NCBI RefSeq assembly: GCF_043555875.1
Contig: NZ_JBIGHW010000003.1
Location: 310,001 to 374,000 of the forward strand
Direction of reading: 5' to 3'
DNA: 64,000 nucleotides
Origin: Pelomonas margarita
GTDB lineage: Bacteria; Pseudomonadota; Gammaproteobacteria; Burkholderiales; Burkholderiaceae_C
This document shows, piece after piece, positions 17,473 to 26,006 of the stretch. Every line of letters begins with the position of its first letter. The first letter of the stretch is position 1. The position numbers and the translations under genes are program-made. The notes below the pieces were generated by a model. It was not told the DNA's origin. It was given only the letters and a program-made list of their open reading frames with translations, and did no database searches.

Positions 17473-17525
17473 TCGGGGAGCCACTCAAGAAGCCTCACAT
17501 GCGAAAGCGTGTGGGGCTTTTTTTC
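17473..17525 (+). repeat. Degraded att copy: tRNA-Asn 3' end plus terminator
   Basis: TCGGGGAGCCA (17473-17483), the tRNA-Asn 3' terminus, is followed by TCAAGAAGCCTCACA as at 29516-29530 with one mismatch between the two blocks, and then by the same hairpin-plus-T-run terminator. Upstream bases have diverged from the tRNA. It marks an old element junction. Confidence 0.75.
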
Positions 17526-17553
17526 AGGGCGGCAAACTGAATCGAGGAACAGA

Positions 17554-18018
17554 GTGAAGAACAAGCTATCAAAAGAAGGCTGGGGCTTGCGCATCGAAGT
17601 GGCGGGCCTCGCCGTGGTCATCCTTGCTGCCGGTCTTCAGTTCGTCCTGCTTGACTGGTTCGCAAAGAATGACCGCGCCGCAATAAGCATGGCGCAAACC
17701 AGCGTCAACCAAGCTGTTCTCCGATCACTACAGGAAATGGGTGATCTGCTCGACACGACCGATGCGGAGCAGAAGAGACACGCACACGCGAACATCGACC
17801 AGCTTGCGACTTGGGCCTTAAAGGACAGCGCCGAACTTGACGCTAGCCGTAAACGCCTCGCCAATGGACAGGCAGGTACGACTAAGAATGTCTACGTCGC
17901 GCTCTATGTTCTGGGCGCCCTCTTGATCTTGCTGGGGAAGTCGCTCATAGCCGAACACAAGATCGCATCCAGCACGCCGAAGGACGTTGGCCATGATGCG
18001 ACACCCGCAGAGCCATAA
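17554..18018 (+). CDS. Small membrane protein of unknown function
   Basis: 154 aa from GTG 17554, with GAGG seven bases upstream. Transmembrane segments are visible at about residues 14-34 (VAGLAVVILAAGLQFVLLDWF) and 112-128 (VYVALYVLGALLILLGK), with a helical, charged stretch between. The C-terminus is polar. Similar two-TM cargo proteins occur at integration hot spots, but no family is recognised. It is the only gene in the 0.57-kb segment between two att relics. Confidence 0.6.
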   Translation: MKNKLSKEGWGLRIEVAGLAVVILAAGLQFVLLDWFAKNDRAAISMAQTSVNQAVLRSLQEMGDLLDTTDAEQKRHAHANIDQLATWALKDSAELDASRKRLANGQAGTTKNVYVALYVLGALLILLGKSLIAEHKIASSTPKDVGHDATPAEP

Positions 18019-18050
18019 ACGGACGTCTAGACCCTTGGTGCGAGCCAAGT

Positions 18051-18104
18051 TGGAGCCCACGCAGGAAGCCTCATTTGCGAAAGCGGATGGGGCTTTTTCT
18101 TTGG
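18051..18104 (+). repeat. Second degraded att copy with terminator
   Basis: GGAGCC, then GAAGCCTCA, then GCGAAAGC and GGGGCTTTTTCTTTGG follow the same order and spacing as the tRNA 3' end and terminator at 29509-29560. The hairpin spans 18066-18096. It is more diverged than the 17473 copy and fits the left boundary of element C. Confidence 0.65.
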
Positions 18105-18223
18105 TCGTGATCAAGTCATGGCGAGAGAGGCCGCAAAGCATCAAGCAGCCTCGCTTGCCATCGCTCGGCATCAAGTGCATGACCTAAGGCATGCTGACTG
18201 TCGAAAAACACAGCAAAAGACCC

Positions 18224-18248
18224 ACACAACAAAGATGTTGTGTAGAAT
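18224..18248. promoter_or_regulatory. Operator/promoter of the XRE-peptidase gene
   Basis: A perfect inverted repeat ACACAAC-N6-GTTGTGT (18224-18243) abuts a TAGAAT -10-like box (18243-18248). The GTG start lies at 18255, so transcripts could be leaderless. This is a probable autoregulatory site for the HTH domain of the downstream product. Confidence 0.55.
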
Positions 18249-18254
18249 TCTTGT

Positions 18255-19553
18255 GTGCCATATCCTAGTCCTCTCGTCTCCACCGAGCGCCAAGCTCGCG
18301 AACTTGAACAAGAAGTCGAGCGAATCTCCCACGCCCTGTCCTCCGAGCAAACACTTAAGTCAGTCATCGACGGACTGCCAGAGGTAGCAATTGAAGGCAT
18401 TCGCCGGTCTCTTGCCACCGAAAAACGTGAACTTCTTACTAGACTTGAAGCGTACCGCCGTGCTCAGAACGGCGATGTAGAGCTGATGAAGCAGCAAGCC
18501 GGAGATGACCTCGGTGACCTTCTCATCATTGCCCGACTCGCTCAGAACTGGAAGCAAAAAGACCTAGCTAGGAAACTGGGATTGCAGGAGCAAGCCATTC
18601 AACGCTGGGAATCTGAGAGGTATCGAAACATCAATCTCGCAAACTACATGAAAGTGGCGCGAGCGTTATCACTTGATATCTCTGCCCAGTTTGTCTCGCC
18701 GAACGTTGCCAAATGGCTACCGCCTTTCGATTTGACTCATGCAGAAGCTCAAAAGGTTCTAAAGCACGCTCGCGAGCATCAATGGTTAGATGAGCCAGAT
18801 TCAGACGAAAATAGCATAAAACGCCTTATAAGGTATGTATCCGAACACGTAGGAAAATATGGAACACCATCGCTGCTCCGCACGGGCATCAATGTAAAAG
18901 ATCATTCGGAAGACTGGGTACTTCTGTCTTGGAAAGCACAAGTTACCCGACGTGCGGAACGCATCATTGATAGTGACCGGTTGATCTACAGACCACTAGA
19001 TCTAGTGTGGCTGAAGGAATTGGCGAACCTCAGCCGAATCCCAGACGGCCCGATCCAAGCACAAGAACTTTTGAAACGGCACGGTATTGTGCTAATTATT
19101 GAGCGCAACATTCCTGGCATGGAGGTGGATGGGGCTGCTTTTCTGGTCGAGGGTATTCCCGTCATTGGTCTCACATTGCGGCGAGACGCAGTAGACAATT
19201 TTTGGTTTACGTTGCTGCACGAAGTTGCCCACGTGGTATTGCACTACAGGACTGGATTGGCCTCGGGCTTCTTCGACGATGTCGAGCACGTTGAGGTCGA
19301 TGAATTTGAAGATGAGGCCAATAAATTCGCCTCCAATCTTTTGATGCCTGATGAATTGTGGTCGCGCTCGCCCGCACGCATTGCGAAGAGTTCACCGCCG
19401 ATAGAGAATTTAGCCAAGCAACTAAACATTGCACCCGCCATCGTGTATGGGCGCATCCGGTTTGAACGAAAGAATTACACTATTTTTTCAGACAAGATCG
19501 GACGTGGCACGGTGCGTAAACTCTTCTTTCCTGAGGTCTTACATGACTCGTAG
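18255..19553 (+). CDS. XRE-family HTH / ImmA-IrrE zinc metallopeptidase fusion
   Basis: 432 aa. A coiled-coil N-terminus (about 10-75) is followed by an XRE HTH (about 90-140: WKQKDLARKLGLQEQAIQRWES). A C-terminal ImmA/IrrE domain has HEVAH at 322-326 and the downstream EDEANKFASNLLMP motif carrying the third ligand Glu. Such proteins act as repressor-proteases or antitoxins. The gene overlaps the next one by 11 nt. This two-gene layout resembles toxin-antitoxin defence pairs of the RosmerTA kind; that assignment is from memory of the architecture. Codon use is markedly more AT-rich than in flanking genes, a sign of transfer. The start is GTG, and no ribosome site is evident. Confidence 0.85.
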   Translation: MPYPSPLVSTERQARELEQEVERISHALSSEQTLKSVIDGLPEVAIEGIRRSLATEKRELLTRLEAYRRAQNGDVELMKQQAGDDLGDLLIIARLAQNWKQKDLARKLGLQEQAIQRWESERYRNINLANYMKVARALSLDISAQFVSPNVAKWLPPFDLTHAEAQKVLKHAREHQWLDEPDSDENSIKRLIRYVSEHVGKYGTPSLLRTGINVKDHSEDWVLLSWKAQVTRRAERIIDSDRLIYRPLDLVWLKELANLSRIPDGPIQAQELLKRHGIVLIIERNIPGMEVDGAAFLVEGIPVIGLTLRRDAVDNFWFTLLHEVAHVVLHYRTGLASGFFDDVEHVEVDEFEDEANKFASNLLMPDELWSRSPARIAKSSPPIENLAKQLNIAPAIVYGRIRFERKNYTIFSDKIGRGTVRKLFFPEVLHDS

Positions 19554-20700
19554 AAACAAGGCTATTTATGCTCCGTCTATGCGCCTGAAAAAAGGCGAAA
19601 TGGAGGGCCTTCGAGAGTTGCGAGACGATGTGGCGGATTGCATCCTTCCCGTGCTTATCGTTCCGCCATTCCGTGAGCGAAGCAGTAGCAGTCAAGAGGA
19701 TCTGTTCCCCTCCGGTGAAAAAATTCCCGACGTCGGCGGGATACTAGCCAAGTACTGGTTGCGTCGCTGGATATTCATTGATCCAGGGGTTCTCTTAAAA
19801 GAGTATGGATTGGGCAATGCTCTTAATTGGCTGCCTAATATCTTTAGACGTGCTCGCAACCTTGACGTCTTTGCAATCCCAGTCGTCAGCCTATCCGATC
19901 TGGAAAGTGGCGGTGCGCTAGCGATTAAGCATTCACTGCCAGAAAGCTATAGACTGAAACTCGGGTTGCGAATTCCCTCTGGTGACATGACCGATCCGGA
20001 GTTGGCAAGCAGAATTCAATCCATACTTTCGGGAATGGGCGTTGCAGCATCAGATTGTGCGGTGTTCGCGGACTTCTCGGATGCCGACCTATCAGATCAC
20101 TTGCTTGTAGCTCCAATTATTCGCGCGGCACTCGAACAACTTCAAGAATATGGTAACTGGCAGCTAATTGCTTTTCAGGGGACACACTATCCGGAGAAGA
20201 ATCCTGCCAAGCCAGGCCAAACTGTAATCCACCCACGGAACGAATGGCTTGCCTGGCGTGATGCAGTGAAATTCGATCCCACCACCGCTGAACACATGAT
20301 CTTTGGCGATTTTGTCGCTGACCACGCCAAGTTGGATTTCAGTGGTAAGCGCGCGCGACCAATCCCTCACTGCCGCTATGCAATCGACTCGCATTGGATC
20401 GTGGCACGAGGTAATGATGGCGGCTCTATTCAAGAGGCCATGAGAAACGTTTTTAGAAGAATTGTGGCTAGTGGAAATTTCGCTGGCCCATCCTTCTCCA
20501 CAGCAGATGCCTACATCGACGCCGTAGCTGGGAACTCTTCCGATAGCGCAGGAAATCCGTCGACTTGGCGGCAGGTCAACACGACGCACCATATTACGCG
20601 GGTGGTTGCAGACATTGCCACAGTACGAGGAATTCCAATTACTGAGTTGCCCAATGCCCCAACAGGGATTCAACTGACACTGCTTGACGCAGGGAGCTAG
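19543..20700 (+). CDS. Beta-protein-family-like partner (possible toxin/effector)
   Basis: 385 aa from ATG 19543 with GAGG nine bases upstream. The N-terminus YAPSMRLKKGEMEGLREL and the following PVLIVPPF match the pattern of the T4 beta-protein family (Y-x-P-x-x-(K/R)-x-x-x-G-E...L, then P-(L/V)-I-x-(I/V)-P-P). The C-terminal part (WLAWRDAVKFDP, FGDFVADH, THHI) is also typical. Members often sit beside XRE/ImmA genes on mobile elements. The biochemical activity is unknown. The 11-nt overlap with the upstream HTH-peptidase indicates a functional pair, with this gene as the candidate toxic or phage-sensing component. Confidence 0.7.
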   Translation: MTRRNKAIYAPSMRLKKGEMEGLRELRDDVADCILPVLIVPPFRERSSSSQEDLFPSGEKIPDVGGILAKYWLRRWIFIDPGVLLKEYGLGNALNWLPNIFRRARNLDVFAIPVVSLSDLESGGALAIKHSLPESYRLKLGLRIPSGDMTDPELASRIQSILSGMGVAASDCAVFADFSDADLSDHLLVAPIIRAALEQLQEYGNWQLIAFQGTHYPEKNPAKPGQTVIHPRNEWLAWRDAVKFDPTTAEHMIFGDFVADHAKLDFSGKRARPIPHCRYAIDSHWIVARGNDGGSIQEAMRNVFRRIVASGNFAGPSFSTADAYIDAVAGNSSDSAGNPSTWRQVNTTHHITRVVADIATVRGIPITELPNAPTGIQLTLLDAGS

Positions 20701-20733
20701 ACGTCCAGAAGGACGCGTTATCGAGCGGCAAAC

Positions 20734-21624
20734 TCAAGCGAATGGTTTGTCACTAACCTTAGTTATCGTTAGCGACTTCAAGGCCCCTGCTTTACTAGTA
20801 TTTAAAAAAGCAACGACGTAAACAGTACAACCCTTCTCAAAATATTGCTTCAGCGCATTGTGAAATAAGCTCGTCGCAATAATCTGGAGACTACCCTTCG
20901 ATTGAGCTTGCGGCTCCAAATTGAACGCTATGGGCCTCTCTAGTGCTGGAACATATATTCTCCCCTTGAAAGTGTTTGTGTTGTAGCTTGTGATGCGTCC
21001 TTCGAACAGGTTTGGAACAGGCGAACGAAATGACTCATGAATATAGGAGAAGGTTTCTTCGTCAAGCTCAATCTGAAGCGGCCGAGAACCCTTTCCATAA
21101 TCTGCAGTTATCTTGCAGTTCGTTGCCGTCTTGGTCTTGACGATAGGACGATGAATTTCCACGATGGCATGAGCGCATTTTTCAATTAGAGAATCTGCCT
21201 GCGCCTCCCTAACAGGAACGAGCTGTGGATTCTTTTTCCTAGCCTCTTCGTACAGAACGCCCAAGGACTTGTTGTAATCAACATGGAACCCCAGGCTTTC
21301 CGAGATGACGTAATCGTACAAGGAGTACATCAAATGACCGAGCGGCGAATTGGCTTGCGCGGTCATAGCATTGTATATGCCGGTACCTGTCATAAGCACA
21401 ACAGCAGTGAGTTTCCAGCTGCCTTCCTCTGACGGAGAAGCTAGAATCCTTGCCCCTTTTAAAGAGGGCGCCTGAGTGATGATTTCTTGGTTAAGGAGGA
21501 GATGAGCTGTTAGTGCAAGCGAGCGCTGAAATCCCATCAGCGCTTGTGCAGCATCGTAAAGATCGATCTGATGATCTTCCGATTCTGCACCACTGTAAGA
21601 AACCGTGAATTTGACAGTGCTCAT
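20734..21624 (-). CDS. Conserved hypothetical protein of mobile/defence contexts
   Basis: 296 aa, convergent with the preceding pair. It begins MSTVKFTVSYSGAESEDHQ and continues DLYDAAQALMGFQRSLALTAHLLLN, a recognisable but functionally uncharacterised family found in islands. A mixed alpha/beta C-terminal part (RITSYNTNTFKGRIYVPALE, KGCTVYVVAFLNTS) has an OB-fold or barrel-like strand pattern. No signal peptide is present; one hydrophobic patch lies around residue 75-85. An A-rich, GAGG-containing ribosome site precedes ATG 21624. AT-rich composition groups it with the neighbouring cargo genes. Confidence 0.65.
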   Translation of the reverse strand: MSTVKFTVSYSGAESEDHQIDLYDAAQALMGFQRSLALTAHLLLNQEIITQAPSLKGARILASPSEEGSWKLTAVVLMTGTGIYNAMTAQANSPLGHLMYSLYDYVISESLGFHVDYNKSLGVLYEEARKKNPQLVPVREAQADSLIEKCAHAIVEIHRPIVKTKTATNCKITADYGKGSRPLQIELDEETFSYIHESFRSPVPNLFEGRITSYNTNTFKGRIYVPALERPIAFNLEPQAQSKGSLQIIATSLFHNALKQYFEKGCTVYVVAFLNTSKAGALKSLTITKVSDKPFA

Positions 21625-21808
21625 TCCGCCTCCTCTTCGCGGAAAATGTAACCGCCTATCTCATCGATGAGAAGCCTGGGATTCCATTAAGCGAAATTGT
21701 TAGGGCCGGCGATTGTTGGCGCATCCACGGGCGTGGCCTCAATGCGGCAGTGACGATGCAAGCGCCCTCACTCTGTGTGTTTCTGACAAGAGGTTTTGGC
21801 CGGGAGGC

Positions 21809-22159
21809 CTACCGCGACTCTTCAACCGCCTTCAGCAGTCGGTCTTTCTGTGCGCGAGAAAGGGCGTGCCATTGCAGCAATAGCTCGGCGGTCTGGTCGT
21901 CCGGCGAGTAGAAGTACTCCACAGGCACATCCAAGGCCCTCGCCAGGTTCTGCGCGATGCTGAACCTCGGGGTGTGGACCCCACGCTGGTACTGGCTCAT
22001 CCGCACGCTGGCGGCATCCTCGATCTCGGCGGCCACCGCCACCTGCTCCAGCGTCATCCCCGCACGCTCCCGCGCTTCAACGAACCTACGAGCGAACACA
22101 GGCAAGCCATCGATGCTTGCTTGACGCTTCCTCGCGGGTTTTTCAGGGGCTTTCGTCAC
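21809..22159 (-). CDS. XRE-family repressor-like regulator
   Basis: 116 aa. An HTH spans about 28-85 (ARERAGMTLEQVAVAAEI, then SMRMSQYQRGVHTPRF-type recognition region and the LARALDVPVEYFYS boundary). The C-terminal helix (LLLQWHALSRAQKDRLLKAV) probably dimerises. The GTG start at 22159 lies inside one of two inverted repeats, so it likely represses itself and the divergent replication-side genes, as in phage and satellite switches. Confidence 0.85.
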   Translation of the reverse strand: MTKAPEKPARKRQASIDGLPVFARRFVEARERAGMTLEQVAVAAEIEDAASVRMSQYQRGVHTPRFSIAQNLARALDVPVEYFYSPDDQTAELLLQWHALSRAQKDRLLKAVEESR

Positions 22160-22209
22160 CTAAGCAACTCTTAGGTGTTCGGCTATTCTTGTCCCTAAGT
22201 TTTCCTTAG
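22157..22209. promoter_or_regulatory. Paired operators between divergent genes
   Basis: CACCTAAG-N5-CTTAGGTG (22157-22177) is a perfect palindrome, and CTAAG-N5-CTTAG (22195-22209) is a second, shorter one. Both share the CTAAG half-site and lie between the XRE gene and the plus-strand genes, as expected for a regulatory switch. Confidence 0.65.
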
Positions 22210-22280
22210 ATCATCTCGCCTGAAGCTTGCCAAGGCGGGTGTCTGCTCGTCTCAACCAATCCAATCAACACAGGAGAAGC

Positions 22281-22622
22281 ATGCCAAGCAAGTCAAGAAA
22301 CGTCCTTTTCGCGGTCGGTGCCGTCCTGATCGCGGCGACATCATTCGGCGCCACCTATTACTACATCAGCTCGAACGAAATCGCAGAAGAATTGAAGCGC
22401 GTTGCCGGTGGGGAGTGCAAACGTTTTTATCAACGCGAGGCCATGCAGGGTTTCGTCAATGTCGAAACGGCAGACGCTTGGAAGAAAGACGGCAAGATCG
22501 TTGTTGAACTGGAAGCTCGCGAAATCGCTGGTTCCAGCTCATATGTCCGCCGCCTCTGTGTCGTCGATGAGGGCTCCATCATGATTCCTAGCCTCCGTCA
22601 CGAGGGGCGATTTGAGAAATAG
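22281..22622 (+). CDS. Small single-pass membrane or secreted protein
   Basis: 113 aa from ATG 22281 behind AGGAGA. An N-terminal hydrophobic segment (VLFAVGAVLIAATSFGATYYY) follows a basic start, so it is a membrane anchor or uncleaved signal. The outside part has three cysteines, two of which (ECKRF and RRLCVV) could form a disulphide. No family recognised. It is the first gene after the operator region. Confidence 0.55.
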   Translation: MPSKSRNVLFAVGAVLIAATSFGATYYYISSNEIAEELKRVAGGECKRFYQREAMQGFVNVETADAWKKDGKIVVELEAREIAGSSSYVRRLCVVDEGSIMIPSLRHEGRFEK

Positions 22623-22698
22623 CCCATCATTTTCAATTCCCCACGCCAGCGCCCTCGGAGCAATCCTAGGGCGCTTTTCTTTATCACGAAAGGACTTT

Positions 22699-23073
22699 AT
22701 GCACTGCTTCCGTGATGCCTCTTCACTCCAGCGGTTAATCGATGAAAGCCCTCCCTCTGAGCTATCCCATCTTATTAAAACCCATCTGGATGCTCTGGCC
22801 GCCTTCGATGATGTGCCGCTGGGCGACCTTGCCAACTTCTTCATCCTCTCTCAAGGAGATTCCGCGAATACCCTGGTCGTGCTGATGGACCGAAATCTTT
22901 CGGATATCGCTGTTGAGACCTGCACCAGCCACGCCGGATGGTTCGAACTGGTCATCATCGTCAGCGATGACGGCTTCGGCTACATCGTCTTCATCCCCAA
23001 GACGATCAACGATCAGTCTCTGTTGGATTTCTGCGCTTCTCAGGCCCTTCGAACCCAGGAGGGTACATCTTGA
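22699..23073 (+). CDS. Hypothetical cytosolic protein
   Basis: 124 aa from ATG 22699 with GAAAGGA upstream. It is acidic, with an alternating alpha/beta pattern (ANTLVVLMDRNLSDIAVETC, WFELVIIVSDDGFGYIVFIP). The sequence suggests a small compact domain, perhaps of the type that binds another protein. No family recognised. It is part of a plus-strand series of small genes ahead of the VapE-like gene. Confidence 0.5.
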   Translation: MHCFRDASSLQRLIDESPPSELSHLIKTHLDALAAFDDVPLGDLANFFILSQGDSANTLVVLMDRNLSDIAVETCTSHAGWFELVIIVSDDGFGYIVFIPKTINDQSLLDFCASQALRTQEGTS

Positions 23074-23189
23074 TATTTCGCCCTGCTCCGCCGAATCAGC
23101 CGCCCATCGAGGTGGCTTTTTCATGCCTGCGCAGAAACCTCCACCTTATATGAGGGTGCCATTTCCTTCAATTCATCAAAAGGAGTTCC

Positions 23190-23660
23190 ATGCTCAATAT
23201 TCGAGTTCTTCTCGTCGAAAACTGTCCTTCACTTTCCCACCGATCCACGCTCACCTTTCAGGTCGGCGTGCGTGATGACGAGGTGCTGGTGTTCCGCCTC
23301 GTAGCCAACACGGCTAAGGGGCGCTTCTCTGACGACTGGATGGCCTGGCCCGATGTGGCCCAGCTGCTGCAGGCCGAAGAGGCCCTGACGTGCTCAACGC
23401 TGCAGCCACTGTTCGCCGGCAAATCCATCAACACCGGCGGCTTCATGCTGGCCGTGCTGCGGCACTTGGGCTTGGTGCAGGCCGGCGCCGAAGGCAGCCG
23501 CGCCTATGTCGTCGCCGATGCCGCTGCCTTCCTGGCACGTTGTGGCGAGCTGGTGGCGTCCAACGTGTCGCTCGGTCTTGAGGCACGCCCCGGCTCTGGG
23601 AAGGGTCGGCGCAAAGCCATCGCGATGGCGACCATTGATGGTGCTGCGCTGGATCTGTAG
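23190..23660 (+). CDS. Hypothetical island protein
   Basis: 156 aa from ATG 23190, with a clear AAAGGAG ribosome site. The N-terminal half is beta-rich (STLTFQVGVRDDEVLVFRLVANTA), then a helical part (MAWPDVAQLLQAEEALT, GGFMLAVLRHLGLVQ) resembles a winged-helix or small DNA-associated domain. The C-terminal tail is basic (GSGKGRRKAI). No family recognised. Confidence 0.55.
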   Translation: MLNIRVLLVENCPSLSHRSTLTFQVGVRDDEVLVFRLVANTAKGRFSDDWMAWPDVAQLLQAEEALTCSTLQPLFAGKSINTGGFMLAVLRHLGLVQAGAEGSRAYVVADAAAFLARCGELVASNVSLGLEARPGSGKGRRKAIAMATIDGAALDL

Positions 23661-23786
23661 TCCGGCGCTCACCCCAAGCTGAGCACGGCAACTCGTTGAC
23701 GCGCAAGGAGGTCACAGACCCGCTGAGGTTCGGCCGGCTATGCCGACCTCGATGTCGAACCGCCCTTCACTTCACGAGGCCCGCCC

Positions 23787-23999
23787 ATGTTCTCGCTCGC
23801 TCTCGCCCTGCTCGTCGCAGCGGCTATTTCGTTCGCCTTCAAGACCACCCGCGCCATCGGGATCTTGTGCATCGCGCTTTTCACCTTCGTCTTTCCCTGG
23901 CTCGTCTGCGGCCTACTGGCCCTCGCGCTGCTGGGCCTTGTGCTGCTCTACCTACACCGAAAGGATCTGCTCCATGACTTTCCACGACTGCCTCTGTGA
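23787..23999 (+). CDS. Small hydrophobic membrane protein
   Basis: 70 aa with two predicted transmembrane helices (about 2-19 and 24-54), a short loop, and a basic C-terminus (YLHRKDLLHDFPRLPL). GAGG precedes the ATG. It overlaps the next small ORF by 26 nt. Its size and topology would fit a holin-like, TA-type or accessory membrane peptide; no assignment is possible. Confidence 0.5.
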   Translation: MFSLALALLVAAAISFAFKTTRAIGILCIALFTFVFPWLVCGLLALALLGLVLLYLHRKDLLHDFPRLPL

Positions 24000-24123
24000 G
24001 GCTACCCGTGCCGCCATTGACGCCGATGTGCCGGCCTGGCTGCTGCCCGCCACCATCGTCAACCAAGCCGCACTGCTCGGCGGTGCCAGGCTGGATGGCG
24101 ACGATGTCATGAGCCGCGCATAG
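23974..24123 (+). CDS. Very small hypothetical protein
   Basis: 49 aa (MTFHDCLCEATRAAIDADVP...), starting at ATG 23974 with GAAAGGA eight to nine bases upstream. It is helical and acidic, with two Cys near the N-terminus. The overlap with the membrane protein gene supports coupled expression. Not recognised. Confidence 0.4.
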   Translation: MTFHDCLCEATRAAIDADVPAWLLPATIVNQAALLGGARLDGDDVMSRA

Positions 24124-24551
24124 GCGCTTCGGCCATCGCCCCTTCACTCCACGTCCTCAGCTCAAAGCCTGGGGGTGCTGGGGTGAGTGGGGGTGCCATT
24201 TTTTTTGGCTCAGCGACCGTCAACTTCTGCCGAAGTTGGCCGTCGAGAAATCCGCAGCTCAGGCAGAACGTCCGTCGCCTAGACTGGCGGCTCGCACACA
24301 CGATGTGAAGTGCTGGTCAGCGTCCGATGCAGCGTCGGTCTGCGGCATGTGAGACACGCTTTAGAAAGCGTGCAAGCCTACATGCCGAACGCCCCACCAC
24401 AGCGTTGAAAGTGTTCATGTGACCTCTCCCCGCAATGGGCGCAGAGCAAGCATGACCAAGGCTGACACCTTGGCGCCTAGTTTTTCGATCCATCTCGGCC
24501 AGCCGCATTTGCAGCTCGGGCCGTGCATCGCAATTCCTAGGACATTTTTTA
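24124..24551. other. Intergenic region before the VapE-like gene
   Basis: No supportable ORF. It contains a G-rich stretch (24168-24196, repeats of GGGGTG) followed by an eight-T run at 24199-24206, which may be a weak terminator for the small-gene series. Downstream DNA has no clear sigma-70 promoter. Confidence 0.4.
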
Positions 24552-26006
24552 ATGCAACTGAACTCCCAAAACCCTAGCGGGAGCGACACGCTCTCCGCAT
24601 CCGACGAACGCCCGGCAGAAACTTCGCCGGTCAACAACAGTGCCATCACAAACGTCGCCAGCAACGGCGGCACGTGCGACCAGCGTGCCGACATTGCTGT
24701 AGGCGCAGACGTCGTGCAACGACTGGCCGAAGCTCCGGCAACGGCCGCGCCGCGCCCGGCGCCGTTCTGCTTGGACAAGCAGAAGGCCCTTCCCTTCGAC
24801 TCATTCCCCCACAAGCCCGTCAACGGCAACAGGAACCTGCCGACCACGATCGCCAACGTGAGTCATGTGCTTACCGACTGCGGCATCAAGGTCGGGTACG
24901 ACGTCATCAGCAAGCGGCTGACCTTCGCCATCCCCGGCTTGGAACTGAGCGCCGACAGTGGCGACACCGCCGTCACCGAAATCATCAGCCTGCTGCAGAT
25001 GAACGGCCTCATGGTCGGCCCGGCGCGCGAGTTCATCGCCGCCATCGGCGACAGAAACCGCTTCAACCCTGCTGCTGACTGGATCAAGAGCAGGCTTTGG
25101 GACGGCATCGACCGCCTCCCGGAGATCCTGGCAACTGTGAAGGTGGCGGAGAGCTACCCAACCCAACTCCGCGACGCTTTAATGCGCCGCTGGCTTCTCA
25201 GCGTCGTTGCGGCGGCGTTGGTGCCGGACGGTTTCCGCTCCCGTGGTGTGCTGACCTTCCAAGGTCCCCAAGGCATCGGCAAGACATCCTGGCTGATGTC
25301 ACTTGTGCCGGAGAGCCTCCGCGCCAAGCTCGTGAAGATCGACCACCACCTCGACGCCAGCAACAAGGATTCCATCCTCGGCGCGATCAGTCATCTGATC
25401 GTCGAGATCGGCGAGCTGGACAGCTCCTTCAAGAAGGACGTGGCACGCCTCAAAGGCTTCCTGACGGCCACGCACGACAAGGTGCGTCGCCCTTACGGTC
25501 GCGATGAGTCCGAGTATTCGCGCCGCACTGTCTTCGCCGCCACCGTCAACGAAACCAACTTCCTGGTGGATATGACGGGGAACACACGCTGGTGGACCAT
25601 CGAAGCCGTGTCGCTGAACTTCCAGCACGGCATCGACATGCAGCAGCTCTTCGCGCAGTTGGCGGTGGCCCTGGAGGCCGGCGAGCAATGGTGGCTGACT
25701 TCGGAAGAAGAGCAACTGCTCGACCAGCAGAACGCCACCTACTTGGCCGTCAGCGTCGTTCGTGACCGCCTCTCGCAGTACCTCGACTTTGTGGGCCAAG
25801 CGAAAAAGGCGCCCGAAATGAAGCACGTGACGGCGACGCAGATCCTGGAGCGCATCGGCTTCAAGTCGCCCAACACAGCGCAAGTTCGCGAGGCCATGCC
25901 GATCTTCAAGGCGCAGTTCGGCCCTCGCAAGAAGATCAGCGGCAAGGAGGGCTGGAAGCTACCCATCCGCGACGACTTCGTGAACGTCGAGCAGGGCCGC
26001 GACTAG
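24552..26006 (+). CDS. VapE/virulence-associated-E-like P-loop helicase (DNA replication)
   Basis: 484 aa. The first 75 residues are polar and low-complexity. The VapE domain follows: RFNPAADWIKSRLWDGIDRLPEI is the family's N-terminal signature, Walker A GPQGIGKTS lies at 238-246, Walker B-like HLIVEIGELD near 285, then RRPYGRDESEYSRRTVFAAT and NTRWWTIE. These superfamily-3-like helicases initiate replication in phages, PICI-type satellites and islands. No primase domain is fused at the N-terminus, unlike longer relatives. An AGGA ribosome site is rather far from the ATG (about 10 nt). It is the main reason element C is read as satellite-like. Confidence 0.85.
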   Translation: MQLNSQNPSGSDTLSASDERPAETSPVNNSAITNVASNGGTCDQRADIAVGADVVQRLAEAPATAAPRPAPFCLDKQKALPFDSFPHKPVNGNRNLPTTIANVSHVLTDCGIKVGYDVISKRLTFAIPGLELSADSGDTAVTEIISLLQMNGLMVGPAREFIAAIGDRNRFNPAADWIKSRLWDGIDRLPEILATVKVAESYPTQLRDALMRRWLLSVVAAALVPDGFRSRGVLTFQGPQGIGKTSWLMSLVPESLRAKLVKIDHHLDASNKDSILGAISHLIVEIGELDSSFKKDVARLKGFLTATHDKVRRPYGRDESEYSRRTVFAATVNETNFLVDMTGNTRWWTIEAVSLNFQHGIDMQQLFAQLAVALEAGEQWWLTSEEEQLLDQQNATYLAVSVVRDRLSQYLDFVGQAKKAPEMKHVTATQILERIGFKSPNTAQVREAMPIFKAQFGPRKKISGKEGWKLPIRDDFVNVEQGRD

